This document shows, in pieces, positions 10,654 through 21,059 of a DNA stretch of 64,000 bases. The stretch lies in assembly GCF_907165205.1 (NCBI RefSeq), contig NC_058195.1, positions 26,742,936 through 26,806,935 on the forward strand. The letters run 5' to 3'. The notes beneath the pieces were generated by a model. It saw only the letters and a list, made by a program, of their open reading frames with translations, was not told where the DNA came from and ran no database searches. The position numbers were made by a program, and so were the translations under genes. Source of the DNA: Coccinella septempunctata. Lineage: Eukaryota; Arthropoda; Insecta; Coleoptera; Coccinellidae. Every line of letters begins with the position of its first letter. The stretch's first letter is position 1.

Positions 10654-11320
10654 TTAAATTTTAAAGGTGTCCAACATTATCTGTAGATCCTCTGGGCTGC
10701 TAGCGATAAGTGCGCAGTCGTCTGCATATTGAAGTTCAGTGATAAACTTGGAACGGGTTTTTGCTCTGAGGCGCTTCAGGTTAAACAGGCCTCCATCAAA
10801 TCTGAATCTTATCCCAACACCTCTTACGGGCATACTCATGTCAGCAATTATCGGTACAGCTATGGCGAAAATATTGAACAGTAAAGGTGCTAATACGCAG
10901 CCTTGTTTTATTCCAGAGTTGGTTGAGAAATGGTCGGTTGTAGAACCATTATACTGTATTCTAGCGGTGTTGTTGGTATGAAGGCTTTTACACACTGCTA
11001 AGAATTTTTCGGGTACTCCAAGACGTGCCATGATTTTCCATAGCGCTCTCCGATTCACCGAGTCGAATGCCTTACTTAAATCGATGTAGGCTGTATAGAT
11101 CCTTGATTGTTGTTCACGGGCCTTCTCTTGCAGCTGTCGCAGTGTAAAAATTAGGTCCACCGTACCTCGATTTGGTCGAAAGCCGCACTGGGATTCAGGT
11201 AATAGCTTTTCAAAGAGTGGAACCAGACGATTAGCCATAATCTTCGAGAGAATTTTACCGGCCACACTAAGCAACGATATGCCCCTACAGTTGTTGCAAT
11301 TCGACGTATCGCCTTTGTTC
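10654..11320 (-). pseudogene. LINE reverse transcriptase core
   Basis: Continues the gene in a shifted frame: ISLLSVAGKILSKIMANRL, CGFRPNRGTVDLIFTLRQL, motif A AYIDLSKAFDSVNR, motif B SGIKQGCVLAPLLFNIF, and motif C LQYADDCALIASS with the YADD box. All catalytic Asp residues are present, so only frameshifts disable it. The frame closes at 10654. Confidence 0.8.
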
Positions 11321-12950
11321 TTATAGAGGTTTAACTAAAGCGTCTCTGAAGTCTTGTGGCACATCTCCCTGTTCCCAGATCTTGCGGAATAGTATTAGGA
11401 GACTATTGACAATGTCTTCATCCAAGGCTTTGAATATCTCCGCTAGAATGTCGTCTAGACCAGGTGACTTATCATCTTTCATATTTTTAATCGCACTTAT
11501 GATTTCCGACATTGAAATTTCGTCATCAAGCGATGTTATCGGACTATACTCGGGGAGTAGGTCTAAAATGGATAAATCGGAGTCGTTATTTTGATTCGAG
11601 ACCTGTGTGTAATGCTCCTTCCATCTTTCGAGAATTTTTCTATCATTAGTTAGAATAGCTCCATGACCATCTCTTAAAGGAAAGTTAGCTTTTCTGTTTG
11701 GACCATAAACAGTTTTAATAGCTTCGAAAAAACGCCTGTAGTCATGATTATCGGCGTAAGCTTGTATTTCCCTAGCTTTTTCTCTCTGCCAGCTGTCCTT
11801 GATTTTTCTTATCTCTTGACGGACCTCGTGTTTTATGTTTATAAAACATTTTTGGGCTGCAACATCGCCGGGCTTATTAATTGCTGTTTTCATCGCTTTG
11901 TGTTTTGCCTCCAAAAGGGGTGCGATATGAGTTTCTTTGTCGGCGAACCAGTCTGGAGATTTTCGGGAGCGTTCTGTTCCCAGTATTCCTTCCGCTGTAT
12001 TTGTAAGAGATGATTTGAAGTGGAGCCAATGACTCTCAATGTCGTCGTTATAATCCGGAAGTGTTAGGCTATCTTTGACGGCAGCAGTGAAGCTTTCCTT
12101 TGTAAAAGGGTTTTGTAGTTTGAAGATTTGAAGGCGCTCTCTTAGTAACTTTGGCTTTCGTTGGTATTTTGGGAGCATTGAGATCTTCATTCTCGAGATT
12201 ACCAGCCTATGATCAGTCCAGCACTCCAGATCTGCTCTGGGTTTAGTGACCAACACTTCTTTGAGATCTTTTCTTCTCACGATTACATAGTCGAGAGTAT
12301 ACCAATGCCCTGAGCGCGGGTGGCGCCAGGTCCCCCTTGAATTGGGTCTCGTAATGAAGAAGGTGTTCGTTATACACAGATTGTGTTCTGCACAAAGAGC
12401 CAGCAGACGTTCTCCTTTCGAATTAATGCTATCTCTGCCGTGTTTCCCTATTATTCTCGGCCATAGTTCTGAGTCTTGACATCTGCCCACTCTGACGTTG
12501 AAGTCTCCATGGAGGATATTTGGTTCCCCTTCTGGGATTTCCCTTAATGTAGCAACGAGTGTTTCGTAGAAAGTGTCCTTTGAGTTGTCAGAGGAGCTCA
12601 AAGTGGGTGCGTATACTGCAATGATGTTCACAAACGTGTTATTTGCTGCAGGAAAGCGTAGAGTCATTAAACGTTCTGAGATGCCAACTGGATTTTCGGT
12701 TAGTTTTGCGGCCAGGTCGTTTCTAATGGCAAAGCCTACACCATGTTGTCTGATTTGGCCTTCTGGCAAGCCCTTCCAGGAAAAAGTAGAAGCATGTTCT
12801 ACCAAGCTACCTTCGTCTGAGAAGCGTGTCTCGCTTAAGGCAACTATTGCAATGGATGTTCGTTGCAGTTCCTTATCGATTAGGGCAGTACGCTTTTCTG
12901 GTCGGTCGGCCTTTGGGTTGTCTAGCAAGGTTCTGACGTTCCATGCTGCA
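11321..12950 (-). pseudogene. LINE AP-endonuclease and RT N-terminal part
   Basis: A 535-residue open frame starting inside NVRTLLDNP, the usual beginning of the endonuclease domain. Visible motifs: IVALSETRF (catalytic Glu), NIIAVYAPT, ILHGDFNVRVG (Asp/Asn of the active site), and WYTLDYVIVRR plus CWTDHRLVISR (the SDH-type His). A long helical linker (about residues 270-440) leads into RT fingers (KNMKDDKSPGLDDI, WEQGDVPQDFRDALV). The frame breaks at 11321, just before the usual PIYKNKGD segment. The upstream Met and any ORF1 are missing. The protein would nick target DNA and copy its RNA. Confidence 0.8.
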
Positions 12951-13361
12951 TACTAGAAGAACACAAAGAAAATAACGAGACCAGCACCGATACATCCACA
13001 CGGTGATACACCCAGAGAAATCAAAGAACTCATCAGGGAAAATCGGAAACTAAGAAAAACATACAGGCTCAACAAAACAGATATAAATAAGAGAAATCTA
13101 AACCGACACAGCCAAGTTCTAAAAAATGCCCTGAAGGATGTGAGAACAAATAGATGGAACAAACGAGTTCAAGAACTAAATACTATCGATCATTCTGCAT
13201 GGAAAATGCAAAAATGTCTGAGAAGAGAAAAGACTAAAATACCACCTCTCCACGGAGAAAGAGGAATGGCATAAACGAATATCGAAATAGCAGAAGCACT
13301 GGCGGACTCGATCGAAAGAGAATCGAGAATAAATTACAGACCTGATGACGATAATGATGAT

Positions 13362-13619
13362 GTTTTGTTTCTGTGTTGGTTTTCGTCATCTGGATTTTCT
13401 TGTAATGTTTGAGATAATGATGTTATTGAATGTGTAGGCGTCAGAATATCTTATTCATTCGAATTTTGTTAAATCACGATAGATTTTAGAGCCTTGAGAG
13501 AGAAATAAATTAATTTCGAAACGTTGGCAATAGAATAACAGTGTTTCAATAACCTACTGTCCCCACAGCCCACTAACTATAATAGAGTTCATAATCTAGG
13601 GACGCAAAATCCATATTAT
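13362..13619 (+). mobile_element. 258 bp Penelope-repeat-like insertion
   Basis: Flanked by direct repeats GATAATGATGAT (13350-13361 and 13620-13631), so it inserted into the LINE. It has no coding capacity. It contains a degenerate hammerhead-like segment: AGAGCC, then a CUUGAGAGA-like core, a short AT stem and GAAACGTTGGC at about 13517-13527. That closely resembles the 3' repeat of the Penelope-like elements elsewhere in this window. I infer a short non-autonomous relative or a 5'-truncated copy. Confidence 0.55.
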
Positions 13620-13664
13620 GATAATGATGATCTGGAAGTACTACGTGAGAACAGCGAAAAATAA

Positions 13665-15106
13665 ATGGACGAACCACCAGTAGACGACAAAATGGAAAAA
13701 CCAACATCTCCATTCGAAATAAAGGAGATAATCAGAAGCTTGAAAAATAGAAGAGCTCCCGGGAGTGATAAAATAACGAATGTTATGTTGAAGAAATTAC
13801 CTAGAAAAGGTATAGCTGCTCTCACAAATATTGAAAACGTTATAATGAGGACTGAACACTATCCGAAAAAGTGGAAAACTGCAGAAATCATAGTGTTCAA
13901 CAAACAGGCAAAAATAAAAAATTCCCTCAAAACTACAGGCCGATAAGTTTATTGTCCACCCTAGGAAAAATAGTAGAGAGAGTAATCGCTAGAAGGCTTA
14001 CAGAAGAAACTGAAAATCTGAATCTCATTCCAGCAGAGCAATTCGGATTCAGAAGAGATCACTCAACAGAACAGCAATTACTGAGACTCACAGAATACAT
14101 AACAGAAGAATTCCAAAATAAACAAGCAACTGGTCTTGTACTACTAGATGTCGCCAGAGCATTCGACAGAGTATGGCATGAAGGATTGATTTACAAAATA
14201 AGATATGCTGGATATTCAATGAAACTGTGCAAGTTGATTAGGAATTATTTGAGGAACAGAAGATTCTACGTGAAAGTGGAAAGAGAAAACTCCACAACCA
14301 GATATATGGAAGCAGGGGTGCCTCAAGGGTCAGTACTTGGGCCGTTACTGTATAACATATATATTCACGATATACCAAAATCTCCAAGGACTATGCTGAC
14401 ACTATACGCCGACGACACGGGAATCGCATTGCGACATCGCAAGTCAGAAATCATAGAAGGAATATTACAAGAAGCTATAGATGAAATAAATGACTGGTGT
14501 ATTAAATGGAAGATAAAGCTCAACGGACAAAAGAGCCAAGCGATATTACTGCAAAAGAGGAGACTGAGAACTACAACAAATGTAGAGGTAGATGGAGAGG
14601 AAATCGAATGGAAAAACGAAGCGAAATTATTAGGTATCACCCTAGACAAAGATCTAACTTGGAGAAGCCATATCAAACAAGCCGTTGACAAAACCAAGGC
14701 AGCGATGAATATGCTCTACCCGCTGATAGGTAGAAAGAGCCACATGTCAGATGAGACAAAATTGAAAATAATCCAAGCCGTTGCTAGACCGCAATTGACT
14801 TATGGATCGGGTGCTTGGGGATTTGCGGAAAAGAGCCAAATACAAAGAATTCAGGCAACAGAAAACAAGCTACTACGATGTGCCATAGATGCGCCTTGGT
14901 TTGTCAGGAACAAACAGATATATCGAGATTTGAAGTGGGAAACCATCACCGAATTTATGAGGAGGAAAGCTGAAAAGATATTCGAAACAGCGAAGGAACA
15001 TCCAAACGAAGAACTCAGGAGACTAGTGGACTACGATCCGGAGGAAGACAGAGGAAGAATGAGAATTTACAAAAGGAGACCGCGAGATCGATTGAGGAGA
15101 GATTAA
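13665..15106 (+). pseudogene. Jockey-like reverse transcriptase
   Basis: Two overlapping frames (13665-13946, 13871-15106) form one RT with a single frameshift near 13910. Order: fingers KNRRAPGSDKITNVML; NYRPISLLSTLGKIVERVIA; EQFGFRRDHSTEQQLLRL; motif A LVLLDVARAFDRVW; motif B GVPQGSVLGPLLYNIYI; motif C LTLYADDTGIA; then thumb KLLGITLDKDLTW and C-terminal PWFVRNKQIYRDL. Catalytic residues are intact and 411 codons are open after the frameshift. Upstream sequence from 12960 carries the preceding spacer with one in-frame stop. It is a retrotransposition enzyme, with no host role implied. Confidence 0.85.
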
Positions 15107-15392
15107 AATGAGAACAGAAACTTATTAAAACTATACTAAGAAGAGATATCCGAAATGGACGAACATGAAAATCCTAGCACAACAATGTGCAAGAAGAAAT
15201 TAACCGATCAAGGGATAAATGGTTTATAGGCAAATGCCCGGAACCAAAAAAGGAGGTTAGGTTTAGTGGATAGCAAACTCGGAAGAGTGAGTAACCCCAC
15301 AGTGTTCCCTAGAAATGGGTTCCTCTGGGCGAGAGATAGAGCCCCGTGTGTTTTTTTCACGGTCGCAGATTCCCCCTGCTAAAAAAAAAACC

Positions 15393-16306
15393 TGCTGCAA
15401 AAGCTATGTGCTTTTCATTGGTTGTTGTACGATGATTCACTCGCTCACGCACCCTCCCCCGGAGATCCGAATGGGAGTGTTTTTTACCTCTGGATACAAA
15501 TTTTGTCCTGTTCGACTGAACCATCTTTTAGTAGGAGCTGCGTTGGAAGGTGTTTTTAAGCTGCTGGTAACGCTGTCAGTGCAACTTTGGTTGCGGTTGC
15601 GACTAGATTATCTTGTGGCACAGGTATCCTGAGACGACAATGTCTGAGACGTAACTTAAGCAACGCAGTGAACTATTTCCTGCTCAAGCCAATATTTAGG
15701 CTAGGTGATTGTTAGAAACAGAGTTATACCGCTCAGTCGCCAGAGCCTCGTTCGTAAGAACAGGGTGCACCGCGACTAGGTGAGGTTGGCATTTGAGAGG
15801 AGAGGCTATAAAACGCATCCTTCTTCCTTACACCCCTGTGTATAGTACGAAAATGTTGGGTTATGACTCTTGTCAAAACATTTTTGGGTTTTAAATCAAC
15901 GCTATGTTGCCCGTTCTACGTAAAAGTTTCCGTTATTACGAATCTCTTCGGAAAATATGTGACGAACATAATTGAAGTTCATACAAACTGATTGAAAGCA
16001 TACCAAATCCAGTTATTTGCATGGAAAATACAAGAGATCAGTATAATTTCATAATATGCACTAGCTTGAGGAGAGTTTATGTTCGTTATCTTCTTTGGCT
16101 AAAGTTTGAATACGTTACATCGGTTGTAGATTTCAAAAATATTAACCCTAAGATGAAATGCATATAATGCAGTGGTTGGAAATGGGTATCTCCCGAAGGA
16201 ATTAACAGATAATTACAAGAAAATTAAATTCTTCAACAAAGATCATCTTGCAACAATATAAGTAAAAGGAATTAAAGGAAGTTTCATGTCAAGATGAACT
16301 TCACAT
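15393..16306. other. no gene seen; locally GC-rich
   Basis: 15393-15840 is less AT-rich than its surroundings and contains GGCTATAAAACGC near 15806, which looks like a TATA box. A LINE or LTR 5' region is possible, but no ORF or RNA gene can be supported. Confidence 0.4.
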
Positions 16307-17315
16307 TTATTATTATTATATTATTATTATTAAACCAGGTTACAGAGTTGAGGTACATTTATAACCTCTAAACTCTAACTTAAAAGTAATGAAAAAAACA
16401 CAACTGTAAAAAAATAGAAACAAGTGAAGTAAGATTGAAATCAAAAAGGGAGGTCATTTAGAAATCAAATAATAGGAACACGGAATCAACATAACGCCAA
16501 ATGAACGATAACATTGCAACAAGCAAGCCGAACAAATTATGCAGCCCTGTTCGATCGCCAGGTGTCAAGTCTATTCTTGAACGCATTGACCGATACAGCA
16601 TCCGCAATCTCGCCAGGCAGGCTGTTCCAATGGTTGAACACACGGTTGCACAGGAAGTTTTCTCGGCATCTGGTTCGGAAGACCTCTCGATTCACGGAGC
16701 TCATACAGGTGGGACATATCGACGCCGAACAAGCCGTGCAATGCTCGATATGTAACTATCAAGTGTCTCCTTGAACGACGATCGGTGAAAGTAGGAAGAC
16801 CCATCATCTGTAGCCGTCCCTGATAACTAGGACGATTCACTCCAAAGGGAATACGTGTGACACGACGCTGCAGATTTTCCAATACTGTAGCGTCCCCCAC
16901 CAACCACGGATGCCAAACCGGACCGGCAAACTCAAGTATTGGTCGAATATACGATTTGTATAATTTGGAGATTTGCGTCACACCATCACCACGAAAAGCG
17001 TTCTGGACGATATGTATAAGACGCTCTGCCTTATTAGTTATGTGTAATACATGTTCAGTCCACGATAGATCACTAGATATCACCACACCCAGATCCACGT
17101 GAGATGAACATCCGAGGATTTCAACACCATCAACGTAATACTTCAGTTTTGGATTGTTATTACCTAAATGTAGAATTCGACATTTCGAAGGGTTCAGTGG
17201 AATCAACCATTTGGCGCACCAACAAACGACCTTGTCCAAGTCCTCCATTTGAACAAAAATTTCACACGAATAAAAAATTAACAGGACAACTGGCGCGTAT
17301 TTGTGGCTGTTCATC
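16307..17315 (-). pseudogene. CR1-like LINE fragment with (ATT)n tail
   Basis: The 247-residue frame 17314-16571 holds the RT C-terminal half: LIPLNPSKCRILHLG, VDLGVVISSDLSW, SYIRPILEFAGPVW, LENLQRRVTRIPFG, and RRSRRHLIVTYRALHG. A frameshift near 16650 follows; the end (NRVFNHWNSLPGEIADAV) lies in another frame. The YADD-bearing palm is missing. The 3' UTR ends in (ATT)n at 16307-16331. Related to the 6856-7350 fragment. Confidence 0.75.
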
Positions 17316-17329
17316 TCAATATATTGATA

Positions 17330-17550
17330 TAATAATAATAATTAGGTATTTATTGGTACCTTAAGACATTTACGACATTAACAATGTATAGAACAAGTCA
17401 AATGAAAAGTAGAAAAATCAATTTTCGGGAACTTCTTCTACGATGACATTCATCGAAAGTCCTGTAGTAAACTTTTTGCATTAATTCACTCAAACATAAA
17501 TTCTCAAATGCCGAAACTTTTTTGGGTCTCCCAATAGAAGGAAATTTTTT
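17330..17550 (-). repeat. another LINE 3' end with (ATT)n tail
   Basis: Starts with an ATAATAATAATT array. The next ~80 bp (including GTATAGAACAAGTCA) resemble the 3' UTR of the LINE at 19449 (GTATAGGACAAGTCA). Translation gives a short ENLCLSELMQ-like end. The LINE at 16307-17315 may have inserted next to this array. Confidence 0.5.
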
Positions 17551-18189
17551 TGACATCCCCTTCATTCACAAGCTTTCTGATTGTGAAAATATTCAGCTGA
17601 AATATAAGTCGTTTAGATTCAGATGAAACATTATATAAATTATGTTCGCTACCATCTGACGTATTCTGGATTTTAGAATATCAGGGTATTACTATTTGAA
17701 TGACCGGACCTGAATTCTGACTAGCACTTCCTGAAACTCTGTCTTCTCTCTTTTTCAATCACTTCCGGCGTTTTCGTAATAAAAATTGATATTAGTTGTG
17801 GCAACGGCGTTATGACATTAACGACATTTCATGAGTGCCAACCTTACTCCGTTCTATAGTTACAAAAACTTGAGAAAATTATTTCATGGCCAACCGACTG
17901 CTCAAATAAATGTGAATGGAGTAAAGCTAAAATGACCTTTAAAAATAAGTTCATTTCTTTAACTGGCATGCCTCGAAACTTTCTGTCTGTTGGATACCCT
18001 AGTGAGTGATCCTCATATTTATGGAAACATTTTAGGCCAAAAATTAATCTTGAAACTATTCATTTCAGGCCGTGAATGTTTTCAAGATAATGATCTCTAG
18101 TTAAAACCATCATAATCATGAAATTTTTCTTAATTGATCATGATAACTTTTTGACATAAAATTAAATTTTTCTTTTTAAGAAGTCGAAG
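17551..18189. other. no gene seen
   Basis: AT-rich. It holds the second copy of the short core shared with 9625-9670 (near 17885-17925), probably part of an old DNA transposon. Confidence 0.4.
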
Positions 18190-18484
18190 ATGACGGCGAC
18201 TGGTCGGAACAGTTCATTCGAGTCATTCAAAGTAGGCATCTTATATTCAATACAGGCTATACTCATTCGGTTATAATTGAAAAACTTTTTGTGGTATTTT
18301 TTTGAATCCGAATACACTTGGATATACCCTTTATCAAACACTGGGAAATGATTGGGTGTACCGAATATTTCTTCTTTTGCCGTATTTTCTTCTGCCTATG
18401 GAGCTTATAGACGCACAGCGATGCTAACTCCGCTAACTTTTCGTAGTCCATATTGCAACTGAATAGTTGCATGTCGGCGTCCAC
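18190..18484 (-). pseudogene. PIF/Harbinger nuclease N-terminal remnant
   Basis: From the Met at 18484 the frame reads MDADMQL... and KKKYSVHPIISQCLIKG, the W/SVHPI signature near the start of Harbinger-type nucleases (HARBI1-like). After a frameshift near 18335 the second frame gives KKFFNYNRMSI, the next conserved segment (KFFNYFRMS in relatives). The catalytic DDE domain is not present downstream. Either this is exon 1 of a broken element or the rest was lost. Upstream (18497-18742) is non-coding or unrecognised. Confidence 0.6.
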
Positions 18485-18802
18485 CTGGAGACCAAACTAT
18501 TCGGTTGCAATGTGAGCGCACTCGAACGGCCTGCAATCAAACTGTTGCGCAACTATCGCGAAACTGAAAAGTTCGTTACGTTCTTCAAATAACAGGTTTT
18601 TCAAAAATATCATTTTATTAATATTGTTGAAAAAAAATATTTGAGTTGACAGGTTTTCGATTCTGAGGTAAAAACAAAGTGAGGAGATGGCAGTTCTACA
18701 GCTGCTTGAAATGAAATGCTGCATTACTTTTGAATAGTTCACTTACAAAATGAATAAATCTTCAATTATCGATTGAAATTTATTTTGGGAGGATTTTGCA
18801 TA

Positions 18803-19268
18803 TCTTCATAAACTTTTTAGGGTTTTCACTCCCAATCTATGAAACAAAATCAATTAAAAATGAAATCAACGATTTGCTCCTGCGTAAATTCTTGCACTAA
18901 TTTGTCAGGAGCAAATTAACTAGAAAAAATTGTTGCCTGACAATGAACTCAAAATAAATAACGTTGAAATTATAATTCTTTGTAACGTTTCGGAGTCTAT
19001 ATCAGACTCCTTCATCAGACGAAAAAATCTACTTTTGAAAATCTTCTGAATTGTCGCTTTTTGTCTGACATTAATTGTCAACACACAGAAACAGAGACTG
19101 CACAGAAACGTTGATTCATTTGATTTTGAAATTACCGGATGACAGTTCCTTCTTTAGTAAATTGATCCAAATATGATCCACTCCTACCGAACAATTTGCC
19201 AAATTATTATCCTGATCTAACAGAATACACGCAGACTCTTTAATTTTTCGTTTAAAATGGTCTGGTTC
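18803..19268 (-). repeat. inverted copy of Penelope-like 3' end
   Basis: Near-perfect reverse complement of 20567-21031, covering the last part of the Penelope ORF, the 3' UTR and a hammerhead motif. An inverted partial copy at the 5' side is a known habit of Penelope-like insertions. Confidence 0.85.
18972..19030 (-). ncRNA. hammerhead ribozyme (inverted copy)
   Basis: Reverse complement of the motif at 20805-20863. CUGAUGA is at 19018-19012, a 7 bp stem II follows, then GAAACGU. No difference in the core was seen. Confidence 0.7.
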
Positions 19269-19448
19269 GAATTTCAACATACGAACTGTTTTTAAAACGC
19301 AAAATGATTTAAGATCTATATTAACAAAAACTAAACCTTTGAACGAAAAACAAAAATCAAAAAATTGTATTTACAACATACCCTGTATTTGTGGTAAAAC
19401 TTATACAGGTGAAACGTCCAGACCTCTAGAAATAAGAAAAGGCGAACA
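19269..19448 (+). pseudogene. Penelope-like element, GIY-YIG endonuclease part 1
   Basis: Translation contains CIYNIPCICGKTYTGETSRP, the start of the GIY-YIG nuclease domain in Penelope-like retroelements (IY...YTG, then the Arg of SRPLEIR). The upstream RT is missing; an inverted 3' end abuts at 19268. The frame is interrupted at 19448 by a LINE inserted on the opposite strand and resumes at about 20457. Confidence 0.7.
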
Positions 19449-20457
19449 TAATAATAATAATAATAATAATAATTTTATTTAATCCCTTGAGACATGGTTC
19501 ATGTATAGGACAAGTCATTTTACAACCAAGAGAAAAGAAAAACAATATATTTTATTCAATAACAGAGCTCAAAAATTCACTTTTGCTGTAGAAACATTTC
19601 TCCGGCAGAAGCTCCTTGAGTTCCCTCTTAAATCTATAGTATTCTAAATTTTTTAGCCTATTTGGCAGATTGTTATAAAGTTTAATTCCACTATACATAG
19701 GTGAATTCTCAAATTTTGATGTTCTATGCACAGGGATTGAGATAGTGTTCTTATGCCTTGTATTATATTCATGATATTGAGAGCATTTCATGAGAGACTG
19801 AGTATTGTTGTAAATATGTAATAAAGATCTTAAGATATAAATACATGGAAAGCTCATTATTCTATGTTCCAAAAACATTGGCTTGCAGGACTCCTGGGGT
19901 TTGAGACCGAAGATCAGTCGAATTATTCTCTTCTGAGCAATAAAAACCTCCCTACCGCCTGCTGACCATCCCCATAGAATGACGTTGTAATTCATATGTG
20001 AGAATGCCATTGAGTAATAAATACTAATCAACACACCTGGCGGAAATATATTTTTTAAACGTTTCAGTGCAAAAAAGGCACTGCTGAGCTTTTTGCAGAC
20101 AGACTCGGTATGACTCTGCCAATTTAAATTTTTGTCAACCTTCAGGCCCAAAAACTTCACACACTCAGAAGATTCTAATCTTCCCAGAGGAAGATCAAGA
20201 ACCAACTTTTCAACAGATTCGCGTATCTGAAAGTGAACTAGATTTGTCTTATCAACGTTCAGTATCAGAGAATTTTTCCGGCACCAGTCCGAAAAATACT
20301 CTACCAACATTTCGCATCTACTCTTTAGTTCCCGTAAGCTTGATGCTGTTATCAAGAAGGAGGTGTCGTCCGCAAACAACAAGATTCTAAAATCAAACAG
20401 GATGATGAAGTATATTTTAATAGAGTCCGGTAAATCATTTACAAATAAAATAAACAA
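19449..20457 (-). mobile_element. 5'-truncated LINE inserted in Penelope fragment
   Basis: Begins on its 3' side with an (ATT)n array (19449-19473) and a 3' UTR, then a long RT frame reaching the truncated 5' side at about 20457. Penelope coding sequence flanks it on both sides, so this insertion is the younger of the two. Confidence 0.8.
19552..20457 (-). CDS. LINE reverse transcriptase C-terminal half
   Basis: 301 codons without a stop. It starts at the end of motif B/C spacing, shows LLFADDTSFLITA (FADD catalytic box), the primer-grip/thumb VKFLGLKVDKNLNWQSH, and the C-terminal IKLYNNLPNRLKNL end. The enzyme's N-terminal palm, fingers and endonuclease are missing through 5' truncation, so it cannot work alone. 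The open frame suggests recent insertion. Fragments of the same family occur at 2340-2715 and 23225-24070. Confidence 0.75.
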   Translation of the reverse strand: MFILFVNDLPDSIKIYFIILFDFRILLFADDTSFLITASSLRELKSRCEMLVEYFSDWCRKNSLILNVDKTNLVHFQIRESVEKLVLDLPLGRLESSECVKFLGLKVDKNLNWQSHTESVCKKLSSAFFALKRLKNIFPPGVLISIYYSMAFSHMNYNVILWGWSAGGREVFIAQKRIIRLIFGLKPQESCKPMFLEHRIMSFPCIYILRSLLHIYNNTQSLMKCSQYHEYNTRHKNTISIPVHRTSKFENSPMYSGIKLYNNLPNRLKNLEYYRFKRELKELLPEKCFYSKSEFLSSVIE

Positions 20458-20718
20458 AAATAATATTAAAAATAGAGAAATTAATCGATCACAAATCGCA
20501 GATCACATTTGTTCTAATACGGGAGACCACATGATGGATTGGGACAACACTAAAATTTTAATGACAGAACCAGACCATTTTAAACGAAAAATTGAAGAGT
20601 CTGCGTGTATTCTGTTAGATCAAGATAATAATTTGGCAAATTGTTCGGTAGGAGTGGATCATATTTGGATCAATTTACTAAAGAAGGAACTGTCATCCGG
20701 TAATTTCAAAATTAAATG
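20457..20718 (+). pseudogene. Penelope-like element, GIY-YIG part 2 and C-terminus
   Basis: Continues the frame interrupted at 19448: REINRSQIADHICSNTGDH, DWDNTKILMTEPDHFKRKI, then the element's stop at 20716-20718. HxxxxxH-like spacing and the DWDNTKIL segment are typical of the Penelope C-terminus. Only the last ~140 codons of the whole element exist here. Confidence 0.7.
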
Positions 20719-21031
20719 AATCAACGTTTCTGTGCAGTCTCTGTTTCTGTGTGTTGACAATTAATGTCAGACAAAAAGCGACAATTCAGAAGATTTTCAA
20801 GAGTAGATTTTTTCGTCTGATGAAGGAGTCTGATATAGACTCCGAAACGTTACAAAGAATTATAATTTCAACGTTATTTATTTTGAGTTCATTGTCAGGC
20901 AACAATTTTTTCTAGTTAATTTGCTCCTGACAAATTAGTGCAAGAATTCACGCAGGAGCAAATCGTTGATTTCATTTTTAATTGATTTTGTTTCATAGAT
21001 TGGGAGTGAAAACCCTAAAAAGTTTATGAAG
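20567..21031 (+). repeat. Penelope-like 3' end (right inverted arm)
   Basis: Pairs with 18803-19268. Includes the ORF end, the 3' UTR and the hammerhead. Its outer ~110 bp recur as a small palindrome at 54480-54643. Confidence 0.85.
20805..20863 (+). ncRNA. hammerhead ribozyme in Penelope 3' repeat
   Basis: Fits the three-way core exactly. CUGAUGA is at 20817-20823. Stem II GGAGUCU/AGACUCC is at 20825-20831 and 20837-20843 with a 5-base loop. GAA-A is at 20844-20847, and the predicted cut follows U20851. Stem I pairs 20809-20816 with 20852-20859 (one mismatch, one GU). Stem III is only ACGU, self-complementary, so cleavage would need two molecules or tandem copies. Hammerheads with minimal stem III are known in Penelope-like elements. 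Confidence 0.75.
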
Positions 21032-21059
21032 AAATCTTCAATTGTTCACAAAAATATTT

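Larger units (their letters stand above)
9700..12955 (-). mobile_element. 5'-truncated AP-endonuclease LINE
   Basis: A nearly full single-ORF LINE. From the right it encodes AP-type endonuclease, reverse transcriptase and a C-terminal zinc finger, then a purine/pyrimidine-rich 3' UTR and a (TGAA)n-type tail at about 9702-9716. The 5' side stops at about 12955, abutting a Jockey-like LINE on the other strand. The clade is uncertain: RTE-like or CR1/L2-like by the feel of the endonuclease. Confidence 0.8.
12957..15392 (+). mobile_element. Jockey-like LINE copy 1
   Basis: 5'-truncated LINE on the + strand. It starts within the spacer between endonuclease and RT, includes the complete RT, and ends in a 3' UTR with an A-rich tail at about 15381-15391. 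A 258 bp foreign insertion (13362-13619) interrupts it, flanked by a 12 bp duplication. Copy 2 lies at 24270-26157. Confidence 0.8.

Noticed and set aside
15315..15632. 105-residue open frame after the Jockey LINE tail
   Set aside because: Starts inside the LINE 3' UTR, crosses its A tail, and has no recognisable motif.
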